Shown: one piece after another, positions 12,395 to 22,759 of the stretch
How positions within the stretch are numbered: the stretch's first letter is position 1
Layout: every line of letters begins with the position of its first letter
Source of the DNA: Crotalaria pallida
Taxonomy: Eukaryota > Streptophyta > Magnoliopsida > Fabales > Fabaceae
Length of the DNA: 64,000 bases
Assembly (NCBI GenBank): GCA_037953625.1
Contig: CM075651.1
Span: 157,179,501 to 157,243,500 of the forward strand
Direction of reading: 5' to 3'
Notes under the pieces: generated by a model
What the model saw: the letters and a program-made list of their open reading frames with translations, nothing else
What the model was told of the DNA's origin: nothing
Databases searched by the model: none
Program-made: the position numbers and the translations under genes

Positions 12395-12535
12395 CTGCAA
12401 TTTATCAATGAAGGCAAAGAGTTGTTCAAGTTATTGCATGAATCAAAGGAAGTGTTAGTAAGCGAAGGCAATTTATCAATGAAGGCAACAAGTTGTTTAA
12501 TTTGAGTTAGTTGCTGCAATTTATCAGCGAAAAAA
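12395..12535 (+). repeat. Imperfect tandem repeat just inside the Helitron-like 3' end
   Basis: GCAATTTATCAATGAAGGCA appears at about 12398 and again near 12470, with a third partial copy (GCAATTTATCAGCG) near 12516. The repeat sits about 75-100 bp inside the predicted Helitron 3' hairpin. Confidence 0.55.
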
Positions 12536-12629
12536 AATCAGTTTTCAATTCTCCAACCAAAAATCAAATAAAATAAGTATATTTTCTTCTTAGTAAAAAA
12601 AACCGTGCATATGCACGGGTAAAATACTA

Positions 12630-14249
12630 GTATCTGACCTGTGCTAGCAGAGTTTTGTTTCACACGTGAGGAGAAAATCTTTCCCCTTCAACTTTTTGGT
12701 TTTTTCTTTAACTACACATACAGCCATTCAGATGAATTAGGACTCGTTTGGATTGGCGGTGGGGAGCGGTGGAAAACCGAGTTTCCCTTACAGCTCCATT
12801 TTGGAATGGAGCTTCTGCCCAAACGCCCGTTTGCACTAACAAACACACACTTAATATGTCCATGGTTTTAAACCGCGATTATGATGGTGGTGCATGATTT
12901 TTTAATGTAATTAAACTTTGACATTATAGATATACAATTAATTTAGGGCAAATATTTGATGTTGTTGCTATTACGGCCATCATGTAATTTCAAAATGTAC
13001 CTAAATTTTAATATGACATTTTTAATTATGGCAAACTTAAATTTAAAATCTTATTACATTCTTAACTGCTCGGAAAAAGCCACCACTACTGAAGCAACAT
13101 TTCTCCACCATTATCGGAGCACGTCGTTGATGTTGACATTGCTAGAACACCATGGACAAGGATCCATTGTCCCAAAGACTGTCACTTCTCACAAATTTTA
13201 ATAAAATAAAAAATAATTTCTTAATTATTATGTCATTTTTATAATATTAGCCGAAACAAGAAACAGGATATTTGGGGACAAAGGATCCTTGTCCTGAACA
13301 CCTCGGATGATGCCTACTCACGTTTCTATCTAGGTTGAAGCTCATCACCGGTTTCATTCTTTTATGCATGTCTGTGATGTTCTTCTTTAATTTCTTGGTC
13401 TCTAAAACTCTACAAATTTTGAAATCATTCAGATTGAGAGTTTGCAACCATATTTGGAAAGGGAGCGCACATTGGGTTAATCCGTGAAGGGTAAGGGGTG
13501 TGGATATTTATTCCTTTTAGTTTTAAATATTTTGAGAATTTTTTTATTTTATTTGAAAGATCTTATTCAAATTTTTAATAACACGTAATAATTTTTTTCC
13601 AAAAAAAGCTTTTATTAAGCCAATATTTTTTTGGAATCCAAAAAGTATATTAAATATTTATAATTTTAATATTTTTAACAAAATTAATTTATTTTGTTAA
13701 AAAAATTAATTTATTTTTAAAAAAATATATTAAATATTTACGTTTCCAATATCTAAAAGTGTTGTTCACAAATAAGATAAACTTTCAAGAGACTTTTTAA
13801 ATAATAATAAAAAAACTTGATAGCTTATCTGAAAATAAAATAAAAAACAACTCATTGAATAGGTAATTAAAAAATTTGTCTCGAGTGCTAACAACATTTT
13901 TAGGATCTAAATATAATTTTCCAATAATCAAAGTAAAAAGTGATGATGAAAAAAAACTTGAATATATATAATTTTTTTTCCATGAAAACTTGATTAATTT
14001 TGGTACTAATTTTCTTTTTTTTTAAAAAAAAAAATTGTTTTGGCTTTTTACTGTCCAAAATTTTGTTTTAGTTCACGATGAATAACGATGATGTGGCTAT
14101 CACCCACATATGACATATGTCATACTGATTGTTAATATAACCAATTATATTGTTCACTCATTGCTCAAATGTAAGTTTTTTTTTTAACAATAAAATAAAT
14201 TTCTGTTGCGATTTTTGTCCTATTTATTGCTCTTTTAATTTCAATCTTT
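12630..14249. other. Intergenic DNA without a gene
   Basis: Positions 12630-13500 have mixed composition, with two similar words (GGACAAGGATCC near 13153, GGACAAAGGATCCTTGTCC near 13275) in inverted relation. Positions 13500-14150 are very AT-rich. No frame here has a recognisable domain. Short ATG frames of 60-80 codons are isolated and without similarity that I can name. Confidence 0.45.
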
Positions 14250-14263
14250 TTTATAAATCTTTT

Positions 14264-14473
14264 TTTAGGTCCGTATTCCTTGCGGAACCACCGGTATCCC
14301 CAAGAGCACCCTTAATACCAGGGAGCCCTTGAGACTAATTCGGAGCGAGCTGCGTGGCTGGCTCTCCCAACGGGATGTTTTTAGTGGGAATTGAACACGG
14401 GGCTACTAGCACCCGTGTCCCATTCCCAAGATTTCAGTTGGGGTCTTACACCAACTGAACCAAGTCTCGTTGG
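14264..14473 (-). mobile_element. Full-length tRNA-derived SINE with 14-bp target duplication
   Basis: It is flanked by TTTATAAATCTTTT at 14250-14263 and 14474-14487. On the minus strand it starts CCAACGAGACTTGG, followed by A box TGGTTCAGTTGG and a box-B-like TGTTCAATTCC. It ends in a short A tail next to the left duplication. A 5'-truncated relative lies at 44126-44231 on the plus strand. Length is 210 bp, normal for a plant SINE. The ATG frame across its right half is not a gene. Confidence 0.9.
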
Positions 14474-14487
14474 TTTATAAATCTTTT

Positions 14488-14924
14488 AACATTGAGAGAC
14501 ATAGATTGTGGAATATTATTGATATATTAATTTAAGTTAAATTTATATAATATTTTCATATGTTGCCATTTAATCATTTATCATCTCTTCAAGATAAATG
14601 AAGGTTGTATAAAGTAGAGAATTTAATTTTTGTTTACAAAAACGTATAGAAAAAGATTGGAAAGGGTAAGGCAAGGCCGTGGGAAAATTGTAACCATAGC
14701 CCATAGCCCCATAGGCATTGAGTGTGATGGGTGGTGGTGGTGACGCACAAAAAGCAACCAAAAAAGACAAGAGTTGACAAAGTATCCTCATTCATCGTAT
14801 CCTTGTTCTAACCGAATTGGACAAAATGTCCAGAGCAGCAATCCACCGGCTACCTCCACAACTGGTCACCCCTCAATTTAACTTGTTCTATCCCATGCAT
14901 CTCACTTGTTATTCAAAAAGAGAT
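14488..14924. other. Intergenic DNA without a recognised feature
   Basis: Mixed-composition sequence. A short minus-strand frame (14570-14791) could mimic a small secreted protein but has no family signature and no splice context, so I do not call it a gene. Confidence 0.4.
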
Positions 14925-15065
14925 TAATGGATATACACCATCAGTTCATCATCCACCATTCATTGGGATTACTTTAATTCAAAAGTCAACAACCATAAAC
15001 GATGAATGGTGGATGATGCATTGATGGTATAAAAAACTTTACATTGTCGGTGCATTACCCATTTT
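14925..15065. mobile_element. Small fold-back MITE, copy 1
   Basis: The left half (ACACCATCAGTTCATCATCCACC) and right half (GGTGGATGATGCATTGATGG) form a near-palindrome around AAAAGTCAAC. A second member of the family lies at about 43786-43925 with the same GCATCATCCACCATTCAT core and the same outer TTTTCTC/GAGAAAA flank. No coding capacity. The limits are approximate. Confidence 0.6.
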
Positions 15066-15238
15066 CTCATTCAAAAATGTTAAACAAACATCTGTATTGG
15101 ACATCAGGATGGAACACCTATCTTTTTAGGTAAAAACTGGTGGGTACTGTAAGAAAAAGAAACTGCAGGATCCACCGGTTTTTGCCTAAAAAGAAATGTG
15201 TCCCGTATAGATGTCAAACGCAGATGTTTGAATAAGAG
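15066..15238. mobile_element. Fold-back element of about 170 bp
   Basis: TCATTCAAAAATGTTAAACA...GGTAAAAACTGGTGG at the left is mirrored by CCACCGGTTTTTGCC...CAGATGTTTGAATAAGAG at the right, with about 20 bp between the arms. It is a small palindromic MITE of unknown superfamily, immediately next to the previous element. Confidence 0.5.
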
Positions 15239-15960
15239 AGTTGCTTATTACCATAGGAGGAGTATTTTTAATTTCTACCGTAGGAGGAGGCACTGCCAAC
15301 TGCCAATTGCTTCCGGGACCATTTAAATGCTGCTCTAACAAGCTTTCATTGATATTTATACCATGACTCCCTTTCTTGCTACTACTTTATACTTATTATA
15401 TATATATGGATTTGTTGCAGTGTAAGCTAAGGTTCAATAAATGGATGATTATAAGTTTGATAATGCAACTTCTTTCATAATGCAGCAGCAGGCTAAAATA
15501 ATAAATAATAAAAATAAAGAATACCAGTATGTATAATGGTAGATATCACTGGCATAAAGCAATAAGATTATGATCTATGAAAATGTATTTCTTCATCTTT
15601 TTTATGCGGATCTGCTCTTTGAATATTACTACTTACTTGTTGTGGCGTGGCTGAAAAAAATGAAATTTTATTAATTTAGAAAAATCCATTCTTCATTAAT
15701 TTTTTGAGGTTTGTTTCTGGGAGTCCAAAATATATGAGAAAATTGTTTAGAGGTTAAGTGAAAAATCATATAATCTATACAGATTTATAGGTTGATATAT
15801 TTATATGATCACATTGTCCTTCTTGGAGCAGTAGACTTATTTCACTCACCTGAAACTGAAATTGGTAATATTACAATTACAATCCTCCACATACACAAGG
15901 TCACAAGCATGTCCCCTCTGTATGTGCTCTCTCTTGAGCATAATCTATTTTTATTTTTAA
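15239..15960. other. Intergenic DNA without a gene
   Basis: AT-rich sequence with no structured repeat. A frame from 15792 extends into the following palindromic element and is not credible as a protein. Confidence 0.45.
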
Positions 15961-16239
15961 GAGTGAAGTATCATTTTGGTCCCTCATGTTTTTTAGATGA
16001 GACATTTTAGTCTTTCAAAACGTATAAATTCACTTTTAGTCTCTGAATATTTTTTATGGGACACTTAAGTCTTTCAAGATTTTTTTATAAGTATGCGGTT
16101 GAGGCAGTTGGCGGATTGGACGGAGGGACTTAAGTGTCCCAAAAAAAAACCTTCAAGGACTAAAGTGAATTTTCACATTTTTGAGAGACTAAAGTGTCTC
16201 ATCGAAAAAAATATGAAGGACCAAAATAATATTTCACTC
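15961..16239. mobile_element. Palindromic element of the TTTGGTCCCTC family, copy 1
   Basis: The left arm GAGTGAAGTATCATTTTGG... is matched in inverted form by ...CCAAAATAATATTTCACTC at the right. Both arms carry the repeated words 'TTTAGTCTYTCAAA' and 'GAGACATTTTAGTC'. Length is about 280 bp. No target duplication was found. A relative follows at 16344-16604. Confidence 0.6.
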
Positions 16240-16343
16240 AATTTTTAATAAACTAATGATATAACCTTATACGCAATCAAGCCTTATTTTTGGTATAGCT
16301 TACCCAGTATATAAAAGTCTCATGCATCCTTCATTTTATCAAA

Positions 16344-16604
16344 CTTTGGTCCCTCAAGTTTTTTGACAGGGACAATTTAGTCCCCCAAGAAATTTAATTC
16401 ATTTTTAGTCCCCATGTTTTTCAAAAGTACCAATTTAGTCCCTCATGTTTTTTAAAAGTACCAATTTAGTCTCTCAACGAAGTGGTTAACAGAAATAGGA
16501 TAGGGACTAAATTGATACTTTTGAAAAACTTTGAGGACTAAAAATGAATTAAATTTCTTGAGGGACTAAAGTGTCTCTGTCGAAAAACTTGAGGGACCAA
16601 AATA
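16344..16604. mobile_element. Palindromic element of the TTTGGTCCCTC family, copy 2
   Basis: The arms CTTTGGTCCCTCAAGTTTTTT and its inverted counterpart AAAAACTTGAGGGACCAAAA enclose inner words GGGACTAAATTG/CAATTTAGTCCC. It resembles copy 1 about 100 bp upstream in structure and motif. Both lack coding sequence. Confidence 0.6.
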
Positions 16605-17388
16605 TCTCTTCACTCTTTTATCTTTTAGCTCAAATTTCATTAAAGTGAGCGCATAACAATATTCCTAAACATTGACCGTAATTAAACAAACTTGTTTTTT
16701 TCATTGGAGCTATGCTTTATCATTCCACGTGCGCTATGGGTAGTTCATTTTCTATGGGTAGTTCATTTTCTTCTTGAGTCTTGTCCGTCATTACCTTAAG
16801 ATATTACTCCCCTGCCTAAATGAAGAAATTTAGTTTGACGAAGAAAGTGAATGAATTTTGTTAATTGCATTGAAAATTAAATATTTATATATATTTTTTA
16901 AAATTATCAATATAATTGTTATTGAAATTTTAAAATATTTTTAAATTAATAGAAATATTTTTGAAAAAAAACAATTAAATGTGATTGAAAATTAGAATAA
17001 GGTTTTATAAACAGGACAAAATTTTTTTCAAAGTGATATAATATTTAAAATCGGAGAGAGTACTTAATAAATATAATTTTGTTTGAAATAAGGTCTTGCA
17101 AATATGACAAAAAAAATTCTTAAAATGATTTTACATTTAGGATCGGAAAAAGTACTTAATAAATATTATAATGAAAATATTGTACTAAAAATTTGAAACT
17201 TAGATAAATGACTAATTTTTTAATATCATAAATTCACCCTTTTATAAAAATACTCCTAAAACTATATTTTCTTAACCTTAATAAGTAGCGCTTTGGGATA
17301 CTTATTAAAAGCTCTTTTTTTTCTCAATGTAATAAAATCACAGAAGCACCGAGCTTCAATTATAATTTGTTTAATGATATTTATTATA
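16605..17388. other. AT-rich DNA without a gene
   Basis: A short direct repeat (ATCGGAGAGAGTACTTAATAAA near 17051 and ATCGGAAAAAGTACTTAATAAA near 17142) is the only structure noticed. It may be debris of a Stowaway-type terminus. Confidence 0.4.
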
Positions 17389-18534
17389 AAAGAGTTTTTT
17401 CGGTGCCGTCACAAAAAAGTGAGTTTCGGTGTCGTTGAATCCTTAACCAATGAAAACACGGCATGTCATATAATTAGCCACGTCAGCATAATTTCTATTA
17501 AAGCATCCAATTTTATCATATTGCATTTTAGTCCTTCACATTTTAGGTAACTTTTGATTAATCTAACTAATTTAAATCAAATTAAATATTTCCTATTTTA
17601 TTTAAAAAATTAAAATAAAAAAAATAGGATTTGATTTTGAAATAGTTTCTTTCATAACCTACCTGTTCCTCATCGCCTGTATAAGCTTCATCACTTATTC
17701 ATCACCATACACATTCATCAACACTTAATAAAAATTATTAAGTTGCATTATCCGTATATCAGTAGGGTACAACACATTCATCATCCCTAATAATCACTTT
17801 TTACCGTATGTCTTTCACTCTCTCTCAATTTTGATTATGATTGTTATTTTTTTGGTTTATAAATTTTTGCTTATGATGTGTGTTAGTTTGTTAGATATGT
17901 AACAAAGATTAATTTCCCAACCACTTGTAAGCATATGCTTCGTTTCTTTTTCTTTTTACTTTTTCTTTTTCTAACTTTCTATTGTAAAAACAAAAACAAA
18001 GAATTGTGCTAGTTAGTGATCATTAATAATACAAAGAAGAAAATCCTCCTCCCATTAGCCAAAAAATCCTCCAAACAACACATATTACCTTACAAAAATT
18101 GGGCAAAGCATCAACAATAAAATTAATAATTTTTAGGGACGATGATGAATGTGTTGTACCCTACTGATATATATGAGGCAACTTAATAATTTTTATTAAG
18201 TGTTGATAAATGTGTATGGTGTGTGTATGGTGATGAAGTGGTGATGAAGCTTGTGCAGGTGATGAAGAACAAATAGGTTATGAAAAAAACTATTTCAAAA
18301 TAAAATCATATTTTTTTTATTTTAATAAAATAAAATAGGAAATATTTAATTTGATTTAAGTTAGTTAGATTAATCATAAATTACCTAAAATGTGAAGAAT
18401 TAAAATGCAATATGATAAAATTGGATGCTTTAATAGAAATTATGCTGACGTGACTAATTATATGACATAACGTGTTTTTATTGGTTAACGTTCGACGATA
18501 CTGAAACCCACTCTTTTGCGACGAAAACTCACTT
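17389..18534. mobile_element. Non-autonomous element with ~410-bp terminal inverted repeats
   Basis: The sequence from about 17389 to 17800 is repeated in inverted orientation at about 18115-18534. Both arms contain CCACGTCAGCATAATTTCTA / TAGAAATTATGCTGACGTG, TGGATGCTTTAATAG and CATCATCACCATACACA-type words. The arms differ by many point changes and small indels, so the element is not young. The ~315-bp centre is AT-rich and non-coding. Very long TIRs suggest Mutator-like ancestry. I found no matching 9-bp target duplication. Confidence 0.7.
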
Positions 18535-19154
18535 ATCATAATTACTCGATATGAGCAACCCATATAACCACCTCTCCTCCAATCAAAATAATGTCAAATG
18601 CCACTTTTTGTCATTCACTGGATTTAGGCTTGTTTATTTTTTACTATTCCATTTCTTTTTATGCTAGATGTCTTTTTATTTACATTAATTATATTTCATT
18701 AATTTTTTTATATTTCTTCTTGTTTTTTCTTTGTATCAATTATAAAAAATGAATTTTTTTTTCTTTTTTTAGGTTGAAAAAAAATGAAATTTTACTTCAT
18801 AGTAGTATATTACAGTCTCCAAGAATCAGTTCAAGTAGTAAAATATATTAGACAAATATAATAAGATAAGTCAAAATAACACTGTTTTATCCTACTTACT
18901 CTATCAAATTAAAAATAACAAAAAGATAGGATAATCTATGGTATTCTTCTTATATTTTTTTCAAACAAACTCGAACCTACGAGCATGTACTCCACCGCAC
19001 CATAAATGTCATTCGTGTTCATCTATTCTAGTCTAGATGTTAGCTGCTCATGTGAACCAACAGTAAGAGGCAATCACGGAGTAGCGGAGTTAATGCACTG
19101 AAATGTTCCCTACATTGTCTTTACCAATATAGATGTGCAGATTTGTTTCATTTA
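18535..19154. other. Intergenic DNA without a gene
   Basis: T-rich sequence with no recognisable repeat or coding domain. Confidence 0.45.
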
Positions 19155-19445
19155 TATATTTAGATTATTAAACTTGATTACATTTTTATTCCTCAATTTT
19201 GTTAATTTGGTGAGATTAGTTATTTTGCTTTTAATTTGGCGAAATTTAGTCATTCAACTATCAATTTGTGGCGATTTCAGTCGTTCAGTGTCTAACCGAG
19301 AACACATGTTAACACCTGAACAATCTTGTTAGATACGAAAGGACTGAAATCGGCATAAATTGATAATTGAAATATTAAATTCGCAAAATTTAAAGCAGTG
19401 AGACTAAATTCGCCAAATTAACAAAATTAAGAGACAAAAATAAAA
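19155..19445. mobile_element. Palindromic fold-back element
   Basis: CTCAATTTTGTTAATTTGG at the left mirrors CCAAATTAACAAAATTAAGAG at the right, and inner words CGATTTCAGTCGTTC / GGACTGAAATCGGC also pair. It has the same fold-back architecture as the elements at 16 kb but different sequence. It is non-coding. Confidence 0.55.
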
Positions 19446-19666
19446 CTAAGCCAAATTAATTAATGAAATTAAAATCTCCATCTTTATCCTTATTCTTCAT
19501 TTGATATAAGGAAGAAAACTAGAGGAAAGAAGATAGGAAGACATGATTTGAATAGAGACATGGTTGTTTGGGAAAGGAAAAATAAGAGAGTGGTTAGTTT
19601 GAGTATCAAAGAAATTTGAGATTCAAATTTTGGTGATGCAATAATTTTTAAAGATCATACCATTTA

Positions 19667-19966
19667 TCCCTCAGTCCCATTATATTGGTAAAAGTCAACC
19701 AAGTCAATGAAAATAAGAGAGCATCTATTTAATATAATGCATGATTTATTCATTAATTACAAATTGATATTATACAAAATTTCACATCATTACAATTAAT
19801 ACATATTGCAATATTGTCTCCAAAAAAATCTTTAAATGTGTTTTCCTTACTTACTTATCAATCATCGATACAATATATGATCTTTAAGATTTTTCATTTA
19901 TTTTTTTACTTTAATATGGGACAAATTTTTTAACATTTTTTTACCAAGATAATGGGACGGAGGGAG
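19667..19966. mobile_element. Stowaway-like (Tc1/mariner) MITE
   Basis: The termini TCCCTCAGTCCCATTATATTGG and the inverse of CCAAGATAATGGGACGGAGG match the Stowaway consensus CTCCCTCCGTCCC. TA dinucleotides flank both ends (19665-19666, 19967-19968), the usual target duplication. The element is 300 bp, AT-rich inside and without coding capacity. Confidence 0.75.
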
Positions 19967-20204
19967 TACAACTCACTCACGATATTAAATGAATTGGTCT
20001 TGGTATGAATATTGAAAACCATTTAATTTATTTTTTTTAATGGGAGAAAGTGTGATGAGAAAAAAAATTAAGTTTTTTTTTACAAAACAAGGAGAATTAA
20101 CTCGCTTCAGTTCTTTAAAAAAAAAAAAAAAAAAAACTCGCTTCAGTTTACTCCCTCTTTATTTCACTCAACCGAACAACACTCTTTCTTTTTTTTGGCA
20201 AAGC

Positions 20205-20810
20205 TTTAGGCTTTGTTTGGTTTGGGAAATTTTGGGGGAAGATAGTTCGAGGGAAGAGAAAATAAGAGTTTTTTTTTGTTTGATTGAGGAAAGAAAATGA
20301 TGGAGAGAAGAAAAATGGATGGGATCCATGCAAAATTATTTTCTCCCTTCAAATGAGGAGAGAATGGAGAGAAAAGGAGAAAGTGATGCTACTTTCGCAT
20401 GGAAAGAAGAAAAATGCAAAAGGAAAGTTTTTTTCTTCTCATTTTCTTCCCAACCAAATACTCTAGTAAGGATTCACCAAAAAAAAAAAATACTCTAGTA
20501 AGGGGAAGGGAATTAAACTCAACTTTTGGTATATTCCCTATTTCTTCACATTTCTTTTTTTTTTGTTTACATGGGAGGTCTGGGATTAGAACCCATGACC
20601 TGGAAGAGGAGGAAATCCTAAGTGTCCCTGCAGCCACCAACTGGGCTGACTTACGCGGACCCTATTTCTTCACATTTCTCTTATACCAAACAATTACAAA
20701 ATCTATTCATTTTCTTATCATAATTTCTCTTCCATACTTTCACTTTCATATTTCTTGCTTCTCTCTTCCTATTTTCTCCTATGCAATCAAACAAAGCCCT
20801 AAGAAATAGA
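20205..20810. mobile_element. TIR element (GGCTTTGTTTGG ends) carrying a SINE
   Basis: The left end TTTAGGCTTTGTTTGGTTTGG is mirrored by CAATCAAACAAAGCCCTAAG at the right. This terminus pattern is common among plant MITEs. The arms are purine-rich on the left and pyrimidine-rich on the right (GAGAAGAAAAATGG and its inverse). A SINE (20556-20659) has inserted in the right arm. No matching target duplication was found, so the superfamily is undecided. Confidence 0.5.
20556..20659 (-). mobile_element. tRNA-derived SINE with 20-bp target duplication
   Basis: It is flanked by identical 20-bp repeats CCCTATTTCTTCACATTTCT at 20536-20555 and 20660-20679. On the minus strand it starts GTCCGCGTAAG, has an A-box-like CAGTTGGTGGCTGC, a box B GGTTCTAATCC and a 3' A tail. 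It is the same family as copies at 21894-21998 and about 38482-38567. Length is 104 bp. The perfect duplication suggests a recent insertion. Confidence 0.9.
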
Positions 20811-20884
20811 AAAGTCCAATCAGTATTTTAGCTATTCGTGGGTACTGATATATGGTAGTATTGAACGTTGAACATTAGAGTGTG

Positions 20885-20886
<2 letters not shown>

Positions 20887-20940
<54 letters not shown>
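20887..20940. repeat. (TA)n microsatellite
   Basis: An uninterrupted TA dinucleotide run of about 52 bp. Confidence 0.95.
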
Positions 20941-20941
<1 letters not shown>

Positions 20942-21650
20942 CATTCTGTGTTTAAATATAAGTTCTTTTGCCAAAAAAAAATATTTTAAGAAAAAGAGTA
21001 GTTAGTATTATTAACTGTATAAATTATCAAAAATGCTATTTCACACGAAAACAATTTTCGTGAAAATCCACGAAGCATGTAAAAGTCGGGGTTATATGGT
21101 AATATTTCTCTTTTTTATACCCAATTTCAACCGTTTTTCTTGCTAAAGCCAAAATGTTAATGCCTTAGTTTTTCGTTTTTTTTCGTTTCGTGATGTATAG
21201 CATCTCTCATAAATTATTTTATGTAATTATTATTGGATTTTAAAAAAAAATGTTAAATAAATACAATGTTTATAAAAAAAACAAGTAATTAATATCATTA
21301 AATTTTTTTTAGAAAAATTCTTACATCAAGGATTTTCTTTTTTCAAAGAAAAATTATATTTTGAATAAAAGGAAATAGTATTAAGTGTTGAATATGATTA
21401 ACGATTAAAATGCAATGCACATATTAAAAATATACTCACCTTTAGAAAAAGAAATATTTTGTAAAGTAATGCGAAATAGTGTGTGTTGGGTGAATGATAA
21501 ATAATATACAATGAACGAAATATTTTTCTTTTTTATCTATTGATGAGGTTTCACAACCAACCATGATAGTATTTCTCTTGTATAAAACTTATAAAGTCAA
21601 GTTGACCATTCAAATATGCAAGTAGATGTATGGTATGGGCCTATTACATA
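20941..21650. other. AT-rich intergenic DNA
   Basis: No gene or clear repeat is visible. Confidence 0.45.
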
Positions 21651-21651
21651 T

Positions 21652-21893
21652 ATGCATGTTTGGTTCTGCGGTGAGTTAGTCCATAATCAATTTTGGAATG
21701 AACGTGATTTTAGGACCGGGATTGATTGCATAACGGAAAACCAAACATGCCCATAATCAAGTTGAACCAACCTAATTTATATTTTCGTTTATTATTATTA
21801 TTATTATTATTTTTTTTTTTTATAAATATAACTAATGTTGGTTCGGTTACTGCATTTTCGAGTATGACTTTAGTTGATTGGAACCAAACAAAC
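21652..21893. mobile_element. Putative MITE with GCATGTTTGGTT ends
   Basis: GCATGTTTGGTTCTGCGGT at 21655 is inverted in AACGGAAAACCAAACATGC near 21733-21751. A further pair (GTTGAACCAACC / GGTTGGTTCGG-type) and a final GGAACCAAACAAACG extend the inverted structure. An ATT/T-rich run (about 21793-21823) sits inside. The right end is interrupted by a SINE, so the limits are uncertain. Confidence 0.4.
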
Positions 21894-21998
21894 GTTCGCG
21901 TAAGACAGTATAGTTGGTGGCTGCAGGAACACTTAGGATTTCCCCCTCCGCAGGTCATGGGTTCTAGTCCCAGACCTCTCATGTAAACAAAAAAAAAA
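21894..21998 (+). mobile_element. tRNA-derived SINE with 14-bp target duplication
   Basis: It is flanked by GGAACCAAACAAAC at 21880-21893 and 21999-22012. It begins GTTCGCGTAAGACAG, has an A-box-like TAGTTGGTGGCTGC, a box B GGTTCTAGTCC and a 3' A run. It is the same family and nearly the same length as the copy at 20556-20659. Confidence 0.9.
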
Positions 21999-22479
21999 GG
22001 AACCAAACAAACTTCATGCTCATTAAATTCAAGCACAATATCAAAATAACGTAGTTTATAACTATTGAAAATACCTTTTGAATCTTCGTTTTTCACTTTT
22101 CAGTAAGTTACATTTATCGACACCCATTATGGTCTTCATTTACATACTAATTTCATTGTCGTTTCTTGCCTTGTCCTATCTTTCTTAGTCTATCGACTAG
22201 GGGTATAACGGTCCGGTCCGGTTCGGTTTTTGACGCACATTGAAGACCAGACCAATCTAATTAACATGGTTCGGTCTGGTCTCGAAGTGTTTCATGTATA
22301 AAGACTGGTCCGGACCGTTTCGATCCGGTCCGGTCCGATCTATTTAGACCATTAAATTAAAATTTAAAATGCTGGAAATAAATTAAGGCAGCAAAACCTA
22401 ATTGAACACAAAGGGCAAAATCAATTAATCTAGGGCAAATTCAATTAGGGCAAAATCAATTAATCAAAATCAAATTCAA

Positions 22480-22757
22480 CTGACAACAGAGAGAGAGGGC
22501 TAGAAGAACGAGCGGCGGCGGCGAGGAACAGGCGACGGCGGCGTCGCATGGAGGAGGGAGAGAGAACGCGGATCGGAGGAAGGACGAAGGCAGAGAACGA
22601 ACCAGAGGGAGAATTAGAGGGAGAACGAATCAGAGGGGTGAAGACGCGAACGCGAACAACGCTGCGATGAAGACGCCAACAACGCTGCGGGTGACACGCC
22701 AACGGCGCTGCGGGTGAGAGGCGGGTCGTGCGGGAGAGAGAGAGAGTAAGGGCTGTG
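22480..22757. other. GC-rich segment inside hAT element, possibly captured host DNA
   Basis: This is the most GC-rich stretch of the intergenic DNA, with CGGCGGCGGCGAGG and GACGGCGGCGTCGC runs and purine-rich GAGGGAGAACG repeats. It is open in more than one frame on both strands, as expected for low-complexity GC-rich DNA. No domain is recognisable. It may be a captured exon or promoter fragment. Confidence 0.4.
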
Positions 22758-22759
22758 AG

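Larger units (their letters stand above)
7561..12629 (+). mobile_element. Possible gene-capturing Helitron; only the 3' end identified
   Basis: The sequence ends at 12605-12629 with a hairpin CCGTGCATATGCACGG, a ten-nucleotide spacer and CTAG followed by T. This is the classical Helitron 3' terminus. The 5' TC end was not located, so the left limit given is only the end of the LINE debris. The interior is unlike the flanks: T-rich and intron-like, with short exon-like peptides. It includes tandem duplications near 10650-10820 and 12395-12530. No RepHel protein is present, so any element would be non-autonomous. Confidence 0.4.

Noticed and set aside
20148..20809. Overlapping open frames of 60-136 codons on both strands
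   Set aside because: Low-complexity Lys/Phe/Ser-rich translations of purine/pyrimidine tracts in a MITE plus a SINE; no domain.
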